64,000 bases of DNA from Pseudomonas reidholzensis (GCF_900536025.1 NZ_UNOZ01000008.1:40655-104654); one strand, 5' to 3'. Positions 1 through 9,213 are shown, counted from the stretch's first letter. Program-made: numbers and translations. Notes: a model not told the origin generated them from the letters alone.

Positions 1-1545
1 CATGTGCGCGTGGCCCGCGACTGGGTTGATGGCGCCACCTCGGTGACCGGCGAGCTGAACTACCAGGCGTTCGCTGCAGACCTGCCGACGGCGTTGGCCA
101 GTGGCCGCAGCGTGCACGCCGACTACCCCGCGGGAACCTCGGCGCAGCTGTGCGCCAGCCTGTACGTGCCGGTGCTGCGCAGCGACGGCCTGGAGGCGCT
201 GCTCGCCGTGCAGTTTCAGGCCCCGCATGTGTTCGTCGAGGACGAGTGCCTGCTGGTCGAGGCCACCGCCAAGCAAGCCTGGAAGGCCATTACCCATGCC
301 CGCGCCGAGCGAGCGCTGCGTGCCAGTTCGGCCCACCTGGAGGCAACCTTCGCCGAGCTGATGGCGCTCAACGAAAGCCTCGAAGAGCGCGTCGGGGCAA
401 TGCTCGCTGACCGCGAGGCGGCGCTGCTGCAGTTGCACGAAGGGCGCAAGATGGAAATGATCGGCCAGCTCACCGGCGGCATCGCCCACGACTTCAACAA
501 CATGCTGACGCCGATCATCGCCTCGCTGGAGCTGATCCGCAGGCGCCCGGACGACGCCGAGCGCTCGACCCGGCTGATCGACGGCGCGCTGCAGGCGGCG
601 GACCGTGCGCGCAACCTGGTGGGCCGCCTGCTCAGCTTTGCCCGGCGCCAGACCCTCAAGCCGCAGGCGGTGTCGCTGGCTGCGCTGGTGGGCGACATGC
701 GCGAGCTGATCGCGCGTTCACTGGGCCCGACCATCGAGGTCCAGGTGCGGATCGACAGCGGCCTGCCGCCGGTGCTGGTCGACCCTCACCAGCTGGAACT
801 GGCGCTGCTCAACCTGGTGGTCAATGCGCGCGATGCAATGGCCAATGGCGGTCGGCTGGTGATCGCTGCCGGCGACGTCGACAGCGGCCCGGGCAAGCCC
901 GAGGGGGTCGCCGGGCAGCAGCTGTGGCTGCAGGTCGGTGACAGCGGCAGCGGCATGACCGAGGACGTGTTGGGGCGCTGCATCGAGCCGTTCTATTCGA
1001 CCAAGGGCGTGGGCAAGGGCACCGGCCTTGGCCTGCCGATGGTGCAGGGGCTGGCCGCGCAGTCGGGCGGTGGTTTTGCGATCCGTTCGCAGCCCGGTGA
1101 GGGCACCCAGGCCACGTTGTGGCTGCCGCTCGCCGAGGCACCGATCAGCGCCGCTGGCGCTGCGGCCGAGGAGGTGCCGCTGGCCGAGGGCGTGCGGGTA
1201 TTGCTGGTGGATGATGAAGACATCGTGCGCCATGCCACGGCCATGCAACTGCGTGATCTGGGCTATCACGTGACCGAGGCGGCGAGCCCCGCCCAGGCGC
1301 GTGTGCTGCTCGACGAGGGGCTGCGCATGGACGTGCTGGTGACCGACCAGATCATGGCCGACGAGACCGGCTCGCAGTTCGCCCGCGGGTTGCGTCAGCG
1401 CCATGGGGCATTGCCGGTGTTGATCATCACCGGTTACGCCAACCTGTCGCCGCGCGAGCTGTATGGCTTCGAGGTGTTGCGCAAGCCGTTTCGGCGGGCG
1501 GAGTTGGCCGAGAGCCTGGCGCAGTTGTTGCGCAACAAGGCCTGA
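1..1545 (+). CDS. Hybrid sensor histidine kinase, 5'-truncated by window edge
   Basis: The reading frame is open from the first base, so the start lies upstream and about 514 residues are visible. The N-terminal ~100 residues resemble the second half of a GAF sensory domain. A coiled stretch follows, then a HisKA box (GGIAHDFNNMLTP, phospho-acceptor His near residue 161) and a HATPase domain with N box (NLVVNARDAM) and G boxes (DSGSGM, GKGTGLGLPM). The C-terminal receiver domain has an acidic pocket (LLVDDED) and a likely phospho-Asp in VLVTDQIM. The architecture predicts a cytoplasmic kinase that phosphorylates its own receiver. No DNA-binding response regulator is adjacent, so the output partner is unknown. 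The downstream LacI gene converges on it with a gap of about 15 bases. Confidence 0.9.
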   Translation, partial: HVRVARDWVDGATSVTGELNYQAFAADLPTALASGRSVHADYPAGTSAQLCASLYVPVLRSDGLEALLAVQFQAPHVFVEDECLLVEATAKQAWKAITHARAERALRASSAHLEATFAELMALNESLEERVGAMLADREAALLQLHEGRKMEMIGQLTGGIAHDFNNMLTPIIASLELIRRRPDDAERSTRLIDGALQAADRARNLVGRLLSFARRQTLKPQAVSLAALVGDMRELIARSLGPTIEVQVRIDSGLPPVLVDPHQLELALLNLVVNARDAMANGGRLVIAAGDVDSGPGKPEGVAGQQLWLQVGDSGSGMTEDVLGRCIEPFYSTKGVGKGTGLGLPMVQGLAAQSGGGFAIRSQPGEGTQATLWLPLAEAPISAAGAAAEEVPLAEGVRVLLVDDEDIVRHATAMQLRDLGYHVTEAASPAQARVLLDEGLRMDVLVTDQIMADETGSQFARGLRQRHGALPVLIITGYANLSPRELYGFEVLRKPFRRAELAESLAQLLRNKA

Positions 1546-1560
1546 GCGCGCAGCCCGGGA

Positions 1561-2607
1561 TCAGGCGCTTTCCCTGGCCACCAGCTCGCAATGCAACAGG
1601 TTCAGCCGCGGCACGTCGCCGGCATGCTCGACCACGCCCAGGTGCTGCAAGACGCGCAAGGCCGCAACCTCGCCGATCTCCCGCGAAGGCGGGCGCAAGG
1701 TGGTAAGACTCGGCAGCAGCATGTCGGCAAAGGCATAGTCGCCAAACCCCACCACGGCCATGTCCTGCGGCAGTTGCAGGCCGGCACGCTGGCCGGCGAG
1801 CAGGGCACCGGCGGCCAGGTTGTCGTTGGCGAAGATGATCGCGTCGGGCCGCGGGTCGCGGCGGATCAGCGCCTCCATCGCCTGCTTGCCGGCCTCGAAC
1901 GGCGCGCGGTCGGCGGAGGGCACGAACACCCAGGGCTCGAGGCCGGCCTCGCGCAGCGTGTGGGCGTAGCCATCCCGCCGCTCGAGGGCGCTGAAGTCGC
2001 CCGCCGCGCTGTTCTGCACGAAGGCGATGCGCCTGAAGCCCTTGTCCAGCAGGTAGCGACACGCTTGCACGCCCACGTCGAAATGCAGGAAGCCGACCTG
2101 CAGCGGCGTTCGCTCGGGGCGGTAGTCCCAGATTTCGACCACCGGCACATCGGCCTCGGCGAGCATCTTTTCGGTCGCTTCGCTGTGGAAGTGGCTGGTC
2201 ACCACCAGCGCTGCCGGCGACCAGCCGAGAAACGCCCGCACGGCGCTTTCTTCCTGGGTTTCGCTGAAGTAGCTGGAAGCCAGCAGCAGCTGGTAGCCAT
2301 GCCGGCTGAGGGTGTCGCTGAAGGCCTGGATGGTCTGCGCAAAGATCGGCCCGGAGATGTTCGGGATGACCATGCCGACGATGCGCCCACGCGCCGACGC
2401 CAAGCCACCCGCGACCAGGTTGGGCACGTAGCCGAGCGCCTGCACCACGGCCTCGATGCGCTCGCGCAATGGCGGCGACACTTGCTCGGGCTGATTGAAG
2501 TAGCGCGACACGCTGATGGCCGAAACACCGGCCTCCCGCGCCACGTCGGCAAGGGTGACGCGGCCGGCGCCACGGCGCTTGCGGGGGGTGTCCTTGGCCT
2601 GGCTCAC
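1561..2607 (-). CDS. LacI-family transcriptional regulator
   Basis: 348 residues, the usual length for the family. The N-terminal helix-turn-helix is clear (VTLADVAREAGVSAISVSRY, about residues 18-37) with the hinge-helix region after it (LGYVPNLVAGGLAS). The rest is a periplasmic-binding-protein-like effector domain typical of sugar or sugar-acid sensors of the GntR/GalR type. It is transcribed divergently from the TonB-dependent receptor. The shared intergenic region holds two near-identical palindromes with the CG-centred core of LacI-family operators, so it most likely represses itself and the receptor cluster. The effector cannot be told from sequence. Regulation of a sulfur-type cluster by a LacI protein is unusual. 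Confidence 0.9.
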   Translation of the reverse strand: MSQAKDTPRKRRGAGRVTLADVAREAGVSAISVSRYFNQPEQVSPPLRERIEAVVQALGYVPNLVAGGLASARGRIVGMVIPNISGPIFAQTIQAFSDTLSRHGYQLLLASSYFSETQEESAVRAFLGWSPAALVVTSHFHSEATEKMLAEADVPVVEIWDYRPERTPLQVGFLHFDVGVQACRYLLDKGFRRIAFVQNSAAGDFSALERRDGYAHTLREAGLEPWVFVPSADRAPFEAGKQAMEALIRRDPRPDAIIFANDNLAAGALLAGQRAGLQLPQDMAVVGFGDYAFADMLLPSLTTLRPPSREIGEVAALRVLQHLGVVEHAGDVPRLNLLHCELVARESA

Positions 2608-2636
2608 AAAGGCAGCCTCCTGGGGAAAGCGCCGAT

Positions 2637-2648
2637 GTTAGCGCTAAC
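2637..2648. promoter_or_regulatory. LacI-family operator 1
   Basis: GTTAGCGCTAAC is a perfect 12-base palindrome lying 30 bases before the lacI-type start codon. It shares its core with operator 2 and matches the CG-centred consensus of LacI/GalR operators. Function is inferred from position and symmetry. Confidence 0.8.
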
Positions 2649-2737
2649 GTGTGGTCCACATGCAAATAGCTTTATGGAATATCAATCTGATTTTTTAGTA
2701 TTTGACCTGCTAAGCAGGACGCTCTGATACTTGGCCA

Positions 2738-2751
2738 TGTTAGCGCTAACA
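2738..2751. promoter_or_regulatory. LacI-family operator 2
   Basis: TGTTAGCGCTAACA is a perfect 14-base palindrome about 100 bases before the receptor start. Its centre is 102 bases from that of operator 1, close to a whole number of helical turns, so looping by a tetramer or cooperative binding is possible. It fits the general LacI/CcpA-type pattern TGWNANCGNTNWCA. Confidence 0.8.
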
Positions 2752-2846
2752 CAGCGCTGCTGTTGGCCACCGACTGCCACTCGCACGAGCGAGACCAGAC
2801 ATCGACAGCATTCTTTCAGGTCTGGTCTTTCAGGGCAGTGAGCATC

Positions 2847-5081
2847 ATGCAGACAACCCGTATTGCCGCTTCTCAGCGCGGCTCCAAGTTCCCCTCCGTG
2901 CGCCGTTCGCCGTTGGCCGCCGCCGTGCTGCTGGCCGCCATCGGTCAGTCGGCCCACGCCGCCGAAGCGCCGCGCTCGACCGACGAACCTACCGCCCTGA
3001 GCGCGGTGACCGTCACCGCCACCCGCCGCGAGGCCAGCCTGCAGGAAGTGCCGGTGGCGGTCTCGGTGGTGCAGGGCGAACAGCTCGAGCGCGACAACCG
3101 CAACAGCGTCGCCAGCATCGTCCAGCAGGTACCGACCCTCAATTACCGCGCCGGCGCCTCGAACAAGGACACCTCGCTGTTCATCCGTGGCGTGGGCACC
3201 ATTTCCACCTCGCCCGGCGTCGAGCCGACCGTGGCCACCGTGGTCGATGGCGTGGTGTTCGGCCGCCCTGGCCAGTCGACCCTGGACCTGCTCGACCTGG
3301 AGCGCATCGAGGTCCTGCGTGGCCCGCAAGGCACGCTGTTCGGCAAGAACGCCTCGGCCGGTGTGCTCAACGTGGTGAGCAAGTCCATCCCGGAACAGAC
3401 CCACGGCTACGTCGACTACTCGCACTTCGGTGGCGGCGATGAAAACCGCCTGCGCTTCGGCCTCGGCGGGCGCCTCAACGAGCAGCTCAAGGGCTCGCTG
3501 AGCACCCTCTGGGGCGACTACGATGGCAACGTCGAAAACCTCGCCAACGGCCATGACGTCAACGGCTACGAGCGCAAGGGCGTGCGTGGCAAGCTCGAGT
3601 TCGAGCCCAACCAGGACCTGCGCCTGACCCTGATCGCCGACTACATGAAGGGCGAGGACACCCTGCCCAGCGGCGTCGTCACCCAGGCCAGCCCGGCTTT
3701 CGCCAGCCAGTTGGGGGCGGTGCGCCCAAGTGCCCACAACCGCGACATCAGCAGCGACTTCAAGACCCACGTCGAGGACGAGAACCAAGGCCTGTCGGCC
3801 CAGCTCGACTGGCAACTGGGCGACTACACCCTGACCTCCATCAGCGCCTGGCGCGGCTGGGACAACACCCAGTACCAGGATGGCGACCGCCGCGCGCTGC
3901 TGCCGCTGACCGCGTCGCACGACAAGGGCACGGTCGACTACGACCAGTACAGCCAGGAGTTTCGCCTGACCTCGCCCAAGGGCGAATTCAACGAGTACGT
4001 GCTCGGGGCGTTCTACATGCACGGCACCTCGCGTGAAACCTACCAGCGCCTGTCGGTCAACGGCGGGGTGGCCAACAGCGGCCGCGCCGACTACTCGACC
4101 ACCAACGACAGCGTCGCGCTGTTTGGCGAAAACACCTTCAACTTCACCGATGATTTCCGCGCGATCTTCGGCCTGCGCTGGACCCACGACGACCTCGAGT
4201 ACGACCACCGCCGGGCTTCCACGTCGGCCGCCTCGGTCACCGGCATCCAGCCGTCGACCTCCAGTGAAGGCTCGGTCGACGAAGACGGCTGGAGCGGGCG
4301 CACCGGCCTGCAGTACGACTTCAACGACAACCTGACCGGCTACGTTACCTACTCGCGGGGCTACAAAGGCCCGGCCTACAACGTGTTCTTCAACATGCAG
4401 CCGCGCGACACCGGCGCGCTCAAGCCGGAAACCTCCGACGCCTACGAGATCGGCCTCAAGAGCACCGCGCTGGACAACCGCCTGGTGGCCAACCTGGCGG
4501 TGTTCCATACCGACTACGACGACTACCAGGCCAACTTCTTCGACACCGTGGCCAACCAGGTGGTCACCCGTCTGGTCAATGCCGGCAAGGTCAAGACCCA
4601 GGGCGTCGAGCTCGACGCCAGCTTCCAGGCCACCCGCCAGCTCAAGTTGTCGGCGGCCGCGGCGTACACCAAGGCGCGGGTCGACCACTTCAATTGCCCG
4701 GCGGGCGCGGCGGCCAGCTGCGACATCGACGGCGGTCACCTGCCGTTCACCCCGGACTGGAAAACCTATGTGCGGGCTGACTATGTGATCCCGTTGGACA
4801 ACGGCCTGGATGTCGAGCTCTCCAGCGATTACAGCTGGCAGGATTCGGTGCAGTTCAGCCTCGACCAGAACCCCGACACCCTTCAGGGCGCGTATGGCAT
4901 CTGGAACGCCAGCATCGCCCTGGCCGACTACAACGACGGCTGGCGCGTGGCCTTGCTGGGCAAGAACCTCGGTGACAAGTCGTACGCGCAGATGCTCGCC
5001 AGTGGCGGCGACTACATCTACCGCTCGGTACCGCGTGACGATGGCCGCTACTTCGGCGTGCAGTTGCGCAAGGACTTCTAA
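2847..5081 (+). CDS. TonB-dependent outer-membrane receptor
   Basis: 744 residues from the ATG at 2847. The open frame extends further upstream, but the ATG is followed directly by a signal peptide (positive MQTTRIAASQRGSK, hydrophobic LAAAVLLAAI, cleavage after AHA). The mature N-terminus has a TonB box-like stretch (LSAVTVTATRRE) and a plug domain with the family motif ERIEVLRGPQGTLFGKNAS. A 22-strand-type barrel follows, ending in the canonical C-terminal aromatic (QLRKDF). There is no N-terminal signalling domain, so it is a transporter and not a sigma-regulating receptor. The plug is like those of the broad group of receptors for small organic nutrients. Its position before a sulfur-type monooxygenase and a sulfonate-type binding protein suggests import of an organosulfur compound. 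The LacI operator just upstream implies substrate induction. Confidence 0.92.
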   Translation: MQTTRIAASQRGSKFPSVRRSPLAAAVLLAAIGQSAHAAEAPRSTDEPTALSAVTVTATRREASLQEVPVAVSVVQGEQLERDNRNSVASIVQQVPTLNYRAGASNKDTSLFIRGVGTISTSPGVEPTVATVVDGVVFGRPGQSTLDLLDLERIEVLRGPQGTLFGKNASAGVLNVVSKSIPEQTHGYVDYSHFGGGDENRLRFGLGGRLNEQLKGSLSTLWGDYDGNVENLANGHDVNGYERKGVRGKLEFEPNQDLRLTLIADYMKGEDTLPSGVVTQASPAFASQLGAVRPSAHNRDISSDFKTHVEDENQGLSAQLDWQLGDYTLTSISAWRGWDNTQYQDGDRRALLPLTASHDKGTVDYDQYSQEFRLTSPKGEFNEYVLGAFYMHGTSRETYQRLSVNGGVANSGRADYSTTNDSVALFGENTFNFTDDFRAIFGLRWTHDDLEYDHRRASTSAASVTGIQPSTSSEGSVDEDGWSGRTGLQYDFNDNLTGYVTYSRGYKGPAYNVFFNMQPRDTGALKPETSDAYEIGLKSTALDNRLVANLAVFHTDYDDYQANFFDTVANQVVTRLVNAGKVKTQGVELDASFQATRQLKLSAAAAYTKARVDHFNCPAGAAASCDIDGGHLPFTPDWKTYVRADYVIPLDNGLDVELSSDYSWQDSVQFSLDQNPDTLQGAYGIWNASIALADYNDGWRVALLGKNLGDKSYAQMLASGGDYIYRSVPRDDGRYFGVQLRKDF

Positions 5082-5133
5082 CTGCCGGGGCCGCACAGCG
5101 GCCCCAACAATGGATTGCCAAGCGAGGAACCCG

Positions 5134-6477
5134 ATGACCAGCGCAACCCGCCAACTCAGCCTAGGCGCCTTCCTGATGGCCACCGGGCACCACGTCGCCG
5201 CCTGGCGCCACCCCGATGTCCCCGCCGACCCGCTGGACTTCGCCACTTACCGGCGCGTCGCGCAAGCCGCCGAGGCCGCCTGCTTCGACGCCCTGTTCGT
5301 CGCCGACAGTGTCGCCGCGCCCAGCGACGCCTTGGCCAGCCACAGCGCTCGCTCGGTGTACTTCGAGCCGTTGACCCTGCTCTCGGCCCTGAGCACCGTC
5401 ACCGAGCGCATCGGCCTGATCGCCACCGCCACCACCAGCTACAACGAGCCGTACCACGTAGCACGCAAGTTCGCTTCGCTCGATCACCTCTCGGGTGGCC
5501 GTGCGGGCTGGAACCTGGTCACCTCCGATGCCGCCGCCGAGGCCGGCAACTTCGGCCGCGCGGCGCACATCCCGCACGCCGAACGCTATGCCCGAGCCCG
5601 CGAGTTCCAGCAGGTGGTGCAGGGCCTGTGGGACAGCTGGGCGGATGACGCCTTCATCCGCGACAAGGCCAGCGGCCAGTTCCATCATGCCGATGGCGTG
5701 CGTGCGCTCGATCACGTCGGCGAGCACTTTCGCGTCAAGGGCCCGCTCAACGTCGCCCGATCACCGCAAGGGCGGCCGGTGCTGGTACAGGCCGGGTCGT
5801 CGGAAACCGGCCGTGAACTGGCCGCCGAAAGCGCCGAAGTGGTGTTTACCGCACAGCCGTCGATGGCCCGTGCCCAAGCCTTCTACGCCGACCTCAAAGG
5901 GCGCCTGGCGCGCTTCGGTCGCGCGCCGGACTCGCTGAAGATCATGCCCGGGGTGTTTGTAGTGGTCGGCCAGAGCGAGGCCGAGGCACAAGACAAGGCC
6001 GAGCAGTTCCAGACGCTGGTCAACCCCCGCGTGGGCGTCGCGTTGCTGGGGCGCATGCTTGGCAACTTCGACTTGTCCGGCTACCCGCTGGACGGCCCGC
6101 TGCCTGACCTGCCACCCACCGAAGACGGCCAGCGCAGCCGCCAGCAACTGCTCACCGAACTGGCCGGCAACGAGCAGCTGACCCTGGCCCAGCTCGGCCA
6201 GCGCATCGCCGGTGGGCGAGGGCACTACAGCCTCATCGGTACGCCAACGCAGATCGCCGATGAGCTGCAGGCCTGGTTCGAGGGGCGCGCCGCCGATGGC
6301 TTCAACGTGCTGGTGCCGCACCTGCCGCAAGGCCTGGAGGACGTCGCCCGCCATGTGGTGCCGGAGCTGCAGCGCCGTGGCCTGTTCCGCCGTCAGTATC
6401 AGGGTCGCACCTTGCGCGACCACCTGGGCCTGCAAGCGCCCGCCAACCCTTACTTTGCCGACCGAGGTCAACCATGA
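5134..6477 (+). CDS. NtaA/SnaA/DszA-family FMN-dependent monooxygenase
   Basis: 447 residues. The start at 5134 has a GAGG ribosome site eight bases upstream. The protein has the luciferase-like TIM-barrel pattern of the DszA/NtaA/SnaA group: an N-terminal beta strand with HHVAAWRHPD, the GWNLVTS motif near residue 125, the NFGR segment, the ERYARAREF helix and the VLVQAGSSETGR strand. Members use reduced FMN from a separate reductase to oxidise sulfones, aminopolycarboxylates or related compounds. No flavin reductase is encoded in this cluster. It overlaps the next gene by ATGA, so the two are translationally coupled. The substrate is unknown; the nearby sulfonate-type binding protein argues for C-S bond cleavage. 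Confidence 0.9.
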   Translation: MTSATRQLSLGAFLMATGHHVAAWRHPDVPADPLDFATYRRVAQAAEAACFDALFVADSVAAPSDALASHSARSVYFEPLTLLSALSTVTERIGLIATATTSYNEPYHVARKFASLDHLSGGRAGWNLVTSDAAAEAGNFGRAAHIPHAERYARAREFQQVVQGLWDSWADDAFIRDKASGQFHHADGVRALDHVGEHFRVKGPLNVARSPQGRPVLVQAGSSETGRELAAESAEVVFTAQPSMARAQAFYADLKGRLARFGRAPDSLKIMPGVFVVVGQSEAEAQDKAEQFQTLVNPRVGVALLGRMLGNFDLSGYPLDGPLPDLPPTEDGQRSRQQLLTELAGNEQLTLAQLGQRIAGGRGHYSLIGTPTQIADELQAWFEGRAADGFNVLVPHLPQGLEDVARHVVPELQRRGLFRRQYQGRTLRDHLGLQAPANPYFADRGQP

Positions 6478-7517
6478 GCTACACCGCCCACCCCGAGCGC
6501 TATGCGCGCATGCCGTACCGCCGCGTCGGCCGCAGCGGCCTGGTGCTGCCGGCCCTGTCCCTGGGCCTGTGGCACAATTTTGGCGACGCCACGCCGATCG
6601 ACACCCAGCGCGCGTTGCTGCGCACCGCGTTCGACGCCGGCATCAACCACTTCGACCTGGCCAACAACTATGGCCCGCCCTATGGCAGCGCCGAAACCAA
6701 CTTCGGCCGCCTGCTGCGCGAAGACCTGCGCGCCTACCGCGATGAGCTGATCATCTCCAGCAAGGCCGGCTGGGACATGTGGCCCGGGCCCTATGGCCAG
6801 GGTGGCAGCTCGCGCAAGTACCTGATCTCCAGCCTCGACCAGAGCCTGACCCGCCTGGGCGTGGACTACGTCGACATCTTCTACTCGCACCGCTTCGACG
6901 CCGACACACCGCTGGAAGAAACCGCGGTGGCCCTGGCCGATATCGTCCGCCAGGGCAAGGCGCTGTACATCGGCATCTCGTCCTATTCGGCGGGCAAGAC
7001 CCGCGAGATCGCCGCCTTGCTGGATGACCTGAAGGTCCCGCTGCTGATCCACCAGCCGGCCTACAACCTGTTCAATCGCTGGATCGAGCAGGACCTGCTC
7101 GACACCACCGACGACCTCGGCGCCGGCGTCATCGTCTTCACCGCCCTGGCCCAGGGCCTGCTCAGCGACAAGTACCTGCAGGGTGTACCGGCCGATGCCC
7201 GGGTCAACCGCGCGGGTGGCAGCTCGTTGCGCGCCGAGCACCTGTCCGAAGCCAACATCGCCCGCGCTCGCGCCTTGAACGAGATCGCCCAGCGTCGCGG
7301 TCAGAGCCTGGCCCAGTTGGCCCTGGCCTGGACCCTGCGCGACCCGCGGGTGACCTCGGCGCTGATCGGCGCCAGCCGCCCCGAGCAGATCATCGAGAAC
7401 GTCGCCGCCCTGGACAACCTGGCGTTCAGCGCCGAGGAGCTGGCCGAGATCGACCAGTACGCGGTCGAAGGCGGGATCAACCTGTGGGAAAAACCCTCGA
7501 CCGACTGGAAGGACTGA
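6474..7517 (+). CDS. Aldo/keto reductase, YghZ-like
   Basis: 347 residues, starting within the stop of the monooxygenase. The catalytic tetrad can be placed: Asp and Tyr in FDLANNYGPPYGSAE, Lys in ISSKAGWDMWPG and His in FYSHRFD. The long insertion after the Lys (PGPYGQGGSSRKYL) is characteristic of the YghZ/L-glyceraldehyde-3-phosphate reductase subgroup and of Kv-beta-like AKRs. The C-terminal ALIGASRPEQI strand should bind NADPH. In this operon it probably reduces an aldehyde or ketone released when the monooxygenase cleaves its substrate, which is inference. The next gene begins three bases after its stop. Confidence 0.92.
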   Translation: MSYTAHPERYARMPYRRVGRSGLVLPALSLGLWHNFGDATPIDTQRALLRTAFDAGINHFDLANNYGPPYGSAETNFGRLLREDLRAYRDELIISSKAGWDMWPGPYGQGGSSRKYLISSLDQSLTRLGVDYVDIFYSHRFDADTPLEETAVALADIVRQGKALYIGISSYSAGKTREIAALLDDLKVPLLIHQPAYNLFNRWIEQDLLDTTDDLGAGVIVFTALAQGLLSDKYLQGVPADARVNRAGGSSLRAEHLSEANIARARALNEIAQRRGQSLAQLALAWTLRDPRVTSALIGASRPEQIIENVAALDNLAFSAEELAEIDQYAVEGGINLWEKPSTDWKD

Positions 7518-7520
7518 GCG

Positions 7521-8450
7521 ATGAAGTTTCTACGCGTTGCCGCATTGTTGCTCGCCGGCCTGGCCGGCACGGTGCAGGCGGCCGACCCGGCGGCGCTGCG
7601 CATCGGCTACCAGAAGGGCTCGATCAGCCTGGTGCTGGCCAAGCAGCACCGCCTGCTCGAACAACGCTTCCCGGACACCCAGGTGGAGTGGATCGAGTTT
7701 CCCGCGGGCCCGCAGATGCTCGAGGCGCTGAACATCGGCAGCCTGGACATCGGCTCGACCGGCGACATCCCACCGATCTTCGCCCAGGCGGCCGGTGCCG
7801 ACCTGCTGTACATCGGCGCCGAGCCCGCCAAGCCGCAGGCTGAGGTGATCCTGGTGCCCAAGGCCAGCACGATTGCCAGCGTCGCCGAGCTGAAGGGCAA
7901 GCGTATTGCCCTGCAGAAGGGCTCCAGTGCGCACAATCTGCTGCTGCGGGCCTTGGCCAAGGCCGGCTTGAGCATCCGTGACGTACAGCCGGTGTACCTG
8001 GCGCCGGCCGATGCGCGCGCCGCCTTCGAGCGCGGCAGCATCGATGCCTGGGCGATCTGGGACCCGTTCTATTCGGCCATCGACCTGGAGGGCAAGTCGC
8101 GGGTGCTGGCAGACGGGCAGGGGTTGGGGCTGATCGGGCCGTTCATGCTCGGCGCGCGCGGTTATGTCGAGGGCAATCCGGCATTCGTGGGCGCGTTGCT
8201 CGATGAGATCAGCCGCGCCGAAGCGCTGACGCGCAGTGACGAAGCGGGCAGCATCACGCTGTTGGCGGGCTTCATGGGCTTGCCGGAGGAGGTGGTGCGG
8301 CGCAGCTTCAGCCATCGGCCGGCGTCACCGGTGTTGCCGGTGACAGCCGAGATCGTGGCGGCGCAGCAGCGCACGGCTGAGTTGTTCTTCGACAACCGCA
8401 TACTGCCCAAGCGCGTGGAGGTTGCCGGGGCGGTGTGGCAGCGTCATTGA
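7521..8450 (+). CDS. Aliphatic-sulfonate-type ABC substrate-binding protein
   Basis: 309 residues. The signal peptide (MKFLRVAALLLAGLAGTVQA) is cleaved before ADPAALRIGYQKG. The fold is the SsuA/TauA type: IGYQKGSISLVLAK, the EFPAGPQMLEALN stretch, the ligand-loop IGSTGDIPPIFAQAAG and WAIWDPFYSAID are diagnostic of the sulfonate, taurine and sulfate-ester family. Membrane permease and ATPase genes are missing from this cluster, so the protein must dock with a transporter encoded elsewhere, perhaps SsuBC. It is the last gene of the LacI-controlled unit and is followed directly by a REP hairpin. Confidence 0.9.
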   Translation: MKFLRVAALLLAGLAGTVQAADPAALRIGYQKGSISLVLAKQHRLLEQRFPDTQVEWIEFPAGPQMLEALNIGSLDIGSTGDIPPIFAQAAGADLLYIGAEPAKPQAEVILVPKASTIASVAELKGKRIALQKGSSAHNLLLRALAKAGLSIRDVQPVYLAPADARAAFERGSIDAWAIWDPFYSAIDLEGKSRVLADGQGLGLIGPFMLGARGYVEGNPAFVGALLDEISRAEALTRSDEAGSITLLAGFMGLPEEVVRRSFSHRPASPVLPVTAEIVAAQQRTAELFFDNRILPKRVEVAGAVWQRH

Positions 8451-8467
8451 CGCAGTGTCTGTTACTG

Positions 8468-8540
8468 CCCTATCGCGGGTAAACCCGCTCCTACAGGGGC
8501 CACGCTGATCCCTGTAGGAGCGGGTTTACCCGCGATAGGG
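8468..8540. repeat. REP-type inverted repeat pair between convergent genes
   Basis: Two perfect 31-base arms (8468-8498 and 8510-8540) flank an 11-base loop. The arms carry the Pseudomonas REP core with GTAGGAGCGGG and ACCCGCGATAGG. The element sits in the 107-base gap between the convergent binding-protein and GNAT genes and could end transcription from both sides or protect both mRNAs. Confidence 0.92.
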
Positions 8541-8557
8541 CCAGCACAGGCTACAGC

Positions 8558-9037
8558 TTACCCTCGGGCAAACTGCGCCAGCTTTTGCCCCTCCAGGCGG
8601 TAGCGAATCCACTCATCCTGCGGTTCGGCCCCGAGCGACTGATAGAAGCCGATCGCCGGCGCGTTCCAGTCCAGCACGCTCCATTCCAGCCGCCCGCAGC
8701 CATTTTCCACCGCCTCTTGGGCAATGTGCCGCAACAGCCGTCGACCGGCGCCGTCGCCGCGCTGCTCAGGGGTGACATACAGGTCTTCCAGGTAGATCCC
8801 GTTACGCCCCAGCCAGGTGGAGTAACTGTAGAAGTACACCGCGAAGCCAATCGCTTGCCCATCGCGCTCGCAGATCAGGCTGCTCACGGTGCTGCCTTCG
8901 TCAAACAGGCTGCGCTCGATATCCGCCAGGCTGGCGACCACCTCATGGCGGGCCCGCTCGTAGTCGGCCAGTTCAGTGATGAACGCGAGGATCTGTGCGG
9001 CGTCACTGCGCACGGCGGGGCGGATGATGAGGCTCAT
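8558..9037 (-). CDS. GNAT N-acetyltransferase, spermidine/diamine-type
   Basis: 159 residues, a single GNAT domain. The acetyl-CoA pyrophosphate loop is visible as QRGDGAG near residue 96, preceded by IYLEDLYVTPE. A typical C-terminal strand and helix are present (LEWSVLDWNAPAIGFYQSLG). The LEDLYV segment and the ELADYER helix near the N-terminus match the SSAT-like group that acetylates diamines or thialysine. Regulation is not evident. The substrate assignment is by family only. Confidence 0.88.
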   Translation of the reverse strand: MSLIIRPAVRSDAAQILAFITELADYERARHEVVASLADIERSLFDEGSTVSSLICERDGQAIGFAVYFYSYSTWLGRNGIYLEDLYVTPEQRGDGAGRRLLRHIAQEAVENGCGRLEWSVLDWNAPAIGFYQSLGAEPQDEWIRYRLEGQKLAQFARG

Positions 9038-9213
9038 GTTGGGCGTCCTTGGGCTGAGGCAGTCATCTTAACCGCTAGGCGCAGTGCTTGCCGAGGGGCT
9101 GCCAACGGTACAAAAATGTGTATCTGAATAATTTATGGTAACTGTACGGGTGGTCTGCGGGGTGCGCTCGGCTACTGTGGTCAGACGATAATCAGATCTC
9201 GCGGACCATAGCC

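Noticed and set aside
2682..5246. Very long open frame antisense to the TonB-dependent receptor
   Set aside because: It mirrors the codon pattern of the real gene, lacks a signal or domain and is a common effect of high GC; the sense strand gives a clear receptor with signal peptide.
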